From contig NZ_BMGI01000004.1 of NCBI RefSeq assembly GCF_014640115.1, positions 352,941 through 416,940 on the forward strand: DNA of 64,000 nt, given 5' to 3'. The notes beneath the pieces are model-generated. The model did not search any database. It was not told the origin of the DNA and saw only the letters and a list, made by a program, of their open reading frames with translations. Below, one piece after another: positions 63,510 through 64,000 of the stretch. The stretch is from Sinisalibacter lacisalsi (lineage in GTDB: Bacteria > Pseudomonadota > Alphaproteobacteria > Rhodobacterales > Rhodobacteraceae). How positions within the stretch are numbered: the first letter of the stretch is position 1; every line of letters starts with the position of its first letter. The position numbers and the translations under genes were made by a program.

Positions 63510-63683
63510 GTAGCCAGCTAGCCTAGTTGTTCCCGTGACTAAGCCTCCACCGAGGCGATCGCCGGCAACATGCTGAGGTTGCTCGATTCGGCCGCTGTCC
63601 TGGTTCTCGCTTGCTCAGCGTATAGAGGGATGGCGAGCACGCTTCATCGCAGCGGAATCAGTTGTCCGCTTCCTGTGACGGTT

Positions 63684-63926
63684 TCAACGGATCGAAGCAA
63701 CACATACTTGGATACGCTCGGCTGGTGTTTTGTAGTCGAGCGTCTTGCGAGGTCGTTCATTGAGTTGCTGGGCGATAGCGCTCACCTTTGCTTGGCTATG
63801 TATCGACAAATCCGTCCCCTTTGGAAAGTACTGACGCAGCAGTCGGTTGGTGTTTTCATTCGTGCCACGTTGCCGCGGGCTGTGTGGGTCGCAAAAGAAG
63901 ACGTCGATATCGGTCGCCAGGGTGAA
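63684..63926 (-). mobile_element. C-terminal part of an IS30-family transposase (partial)
   Basis: On the minus strand the last 80 codons match the IS30 catalytic end: ATDIDVFFCDPHSPRQRGTN, ENTNRLLRQYFPKGTDLS, and the closing QLNERPRKTLDYKTPAERI. The last catalytic glutamate is the E of TNENTN. Upstream of about 63926 the frame stays open to the window edge, but the sequence (VRVYWFALFRV) no longer resembles IS30 proteins, so the copy appears truncated or recombined there. Confidence 0.8.
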
Positions 63927-64000
63927 AACCCTGAACAGAGCGAACCAATAAACGCGGACTCTCGGGGGAGCATGTATGAACTGCCTTCCCCTGCAAGTGA

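Overview
The window is GC-rich DNA (strong G/C at third codon positions) that reads like the chromosome of an aerobic alphaproteobacterium of the Rhodobacterales/Roseobacter type. The grounds are a glpR-glpD-glpSTPQV-glpK glycerol locus, TRAP and tripartite tricarboxylate transporters, Sox and NosR/ApbE-type periplasmic electron-transfer genes, Tat-exported molybdenum hydroxylases, and frequent GTG starts with ATGA/GTGA overlaps. This placement is inferred from gene content; no rRNA or marker tree supports it.

Layout. 1-4.9 kb: the N-terminal half of an ABC-F ATPase, ndk, an esterase/PHB-depolymerase-like protein, glycerate 2-kinase and small exported proteins. 5.4-12.5 kb: a LysR regulator, then a periplasmic redox block with an ApbE flavin transferase and a NosR-like flavoprotein/ferredoxin membrane protein, two exported pentapeptide-repeat paralogues and an exported helical-repeat protein; nosZ is absent here. 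12.8-15.5 kb: IorAB-type molybdenum hydroxylase. 15.8-16.9 kb: two small exported proteins, one Rap1a/Tai-like. 16.9-22.1 kb: a Sox-like operon (soxE-soxF-soxX-soxA-triheme cytochrome) divergent from a SoxY-SoxZ fusion gene; soxB and soxCD are not present in the window. 22.6-35.3 kb: the glycerol regulon. Glycerol enters through the GlpSTPQV ABC importer, GlpK phosphorylates it, GlpD oxidises it, and fructose-1,6-bisphosphatase supports gluconeogenesis; an Fe-type alcohol dehydrogenase ends the run. 35.4-40.2 kb: a GntR regulator, a fumarylacetoacetate-hydrolase-family enzyme and a TAXI-type TRAP transporter, probably one regulon for an organic acid.

40.45-48.0 kb is accessory. A 3'-terminal fragment of tRNA-Asn (attachment site) is followed by a P4-type integrase, AlpA-like and replication-like genes carrying an array of 17-bp quasi-palindromes, a broken terminase fragment, a complete terminase large subunit, and a minus-strand cluster of unknown small genes that includes two paralogues. 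No capsid or tail gene is present.

48.2-55.9 kb is a minus-strand run: a GroEL without GroES behind a CIRCE-like element, a 53-aa protein, three overlapping SAM-dependent transferase genes (the last a stand-alone HEN1-like RNA methyltransferase), a HelD-type helicase and a DUF4010/MgtC membrane protein. This block and the small paralogue cluster at 46.4-48.0 kb are the best candidates for undescribed systems.

56-63.5 kb: an AraC regulator, a TctC receptor, a fused TctA-TctB permease, an aldehyde dehydrogenase and a ThDP-dependent decarboxylase, consistent with uptake and decarboxylation of a 2-oxo acid followed by aldehyde oxidation. The window ends in a truncated IS30-family transposase.
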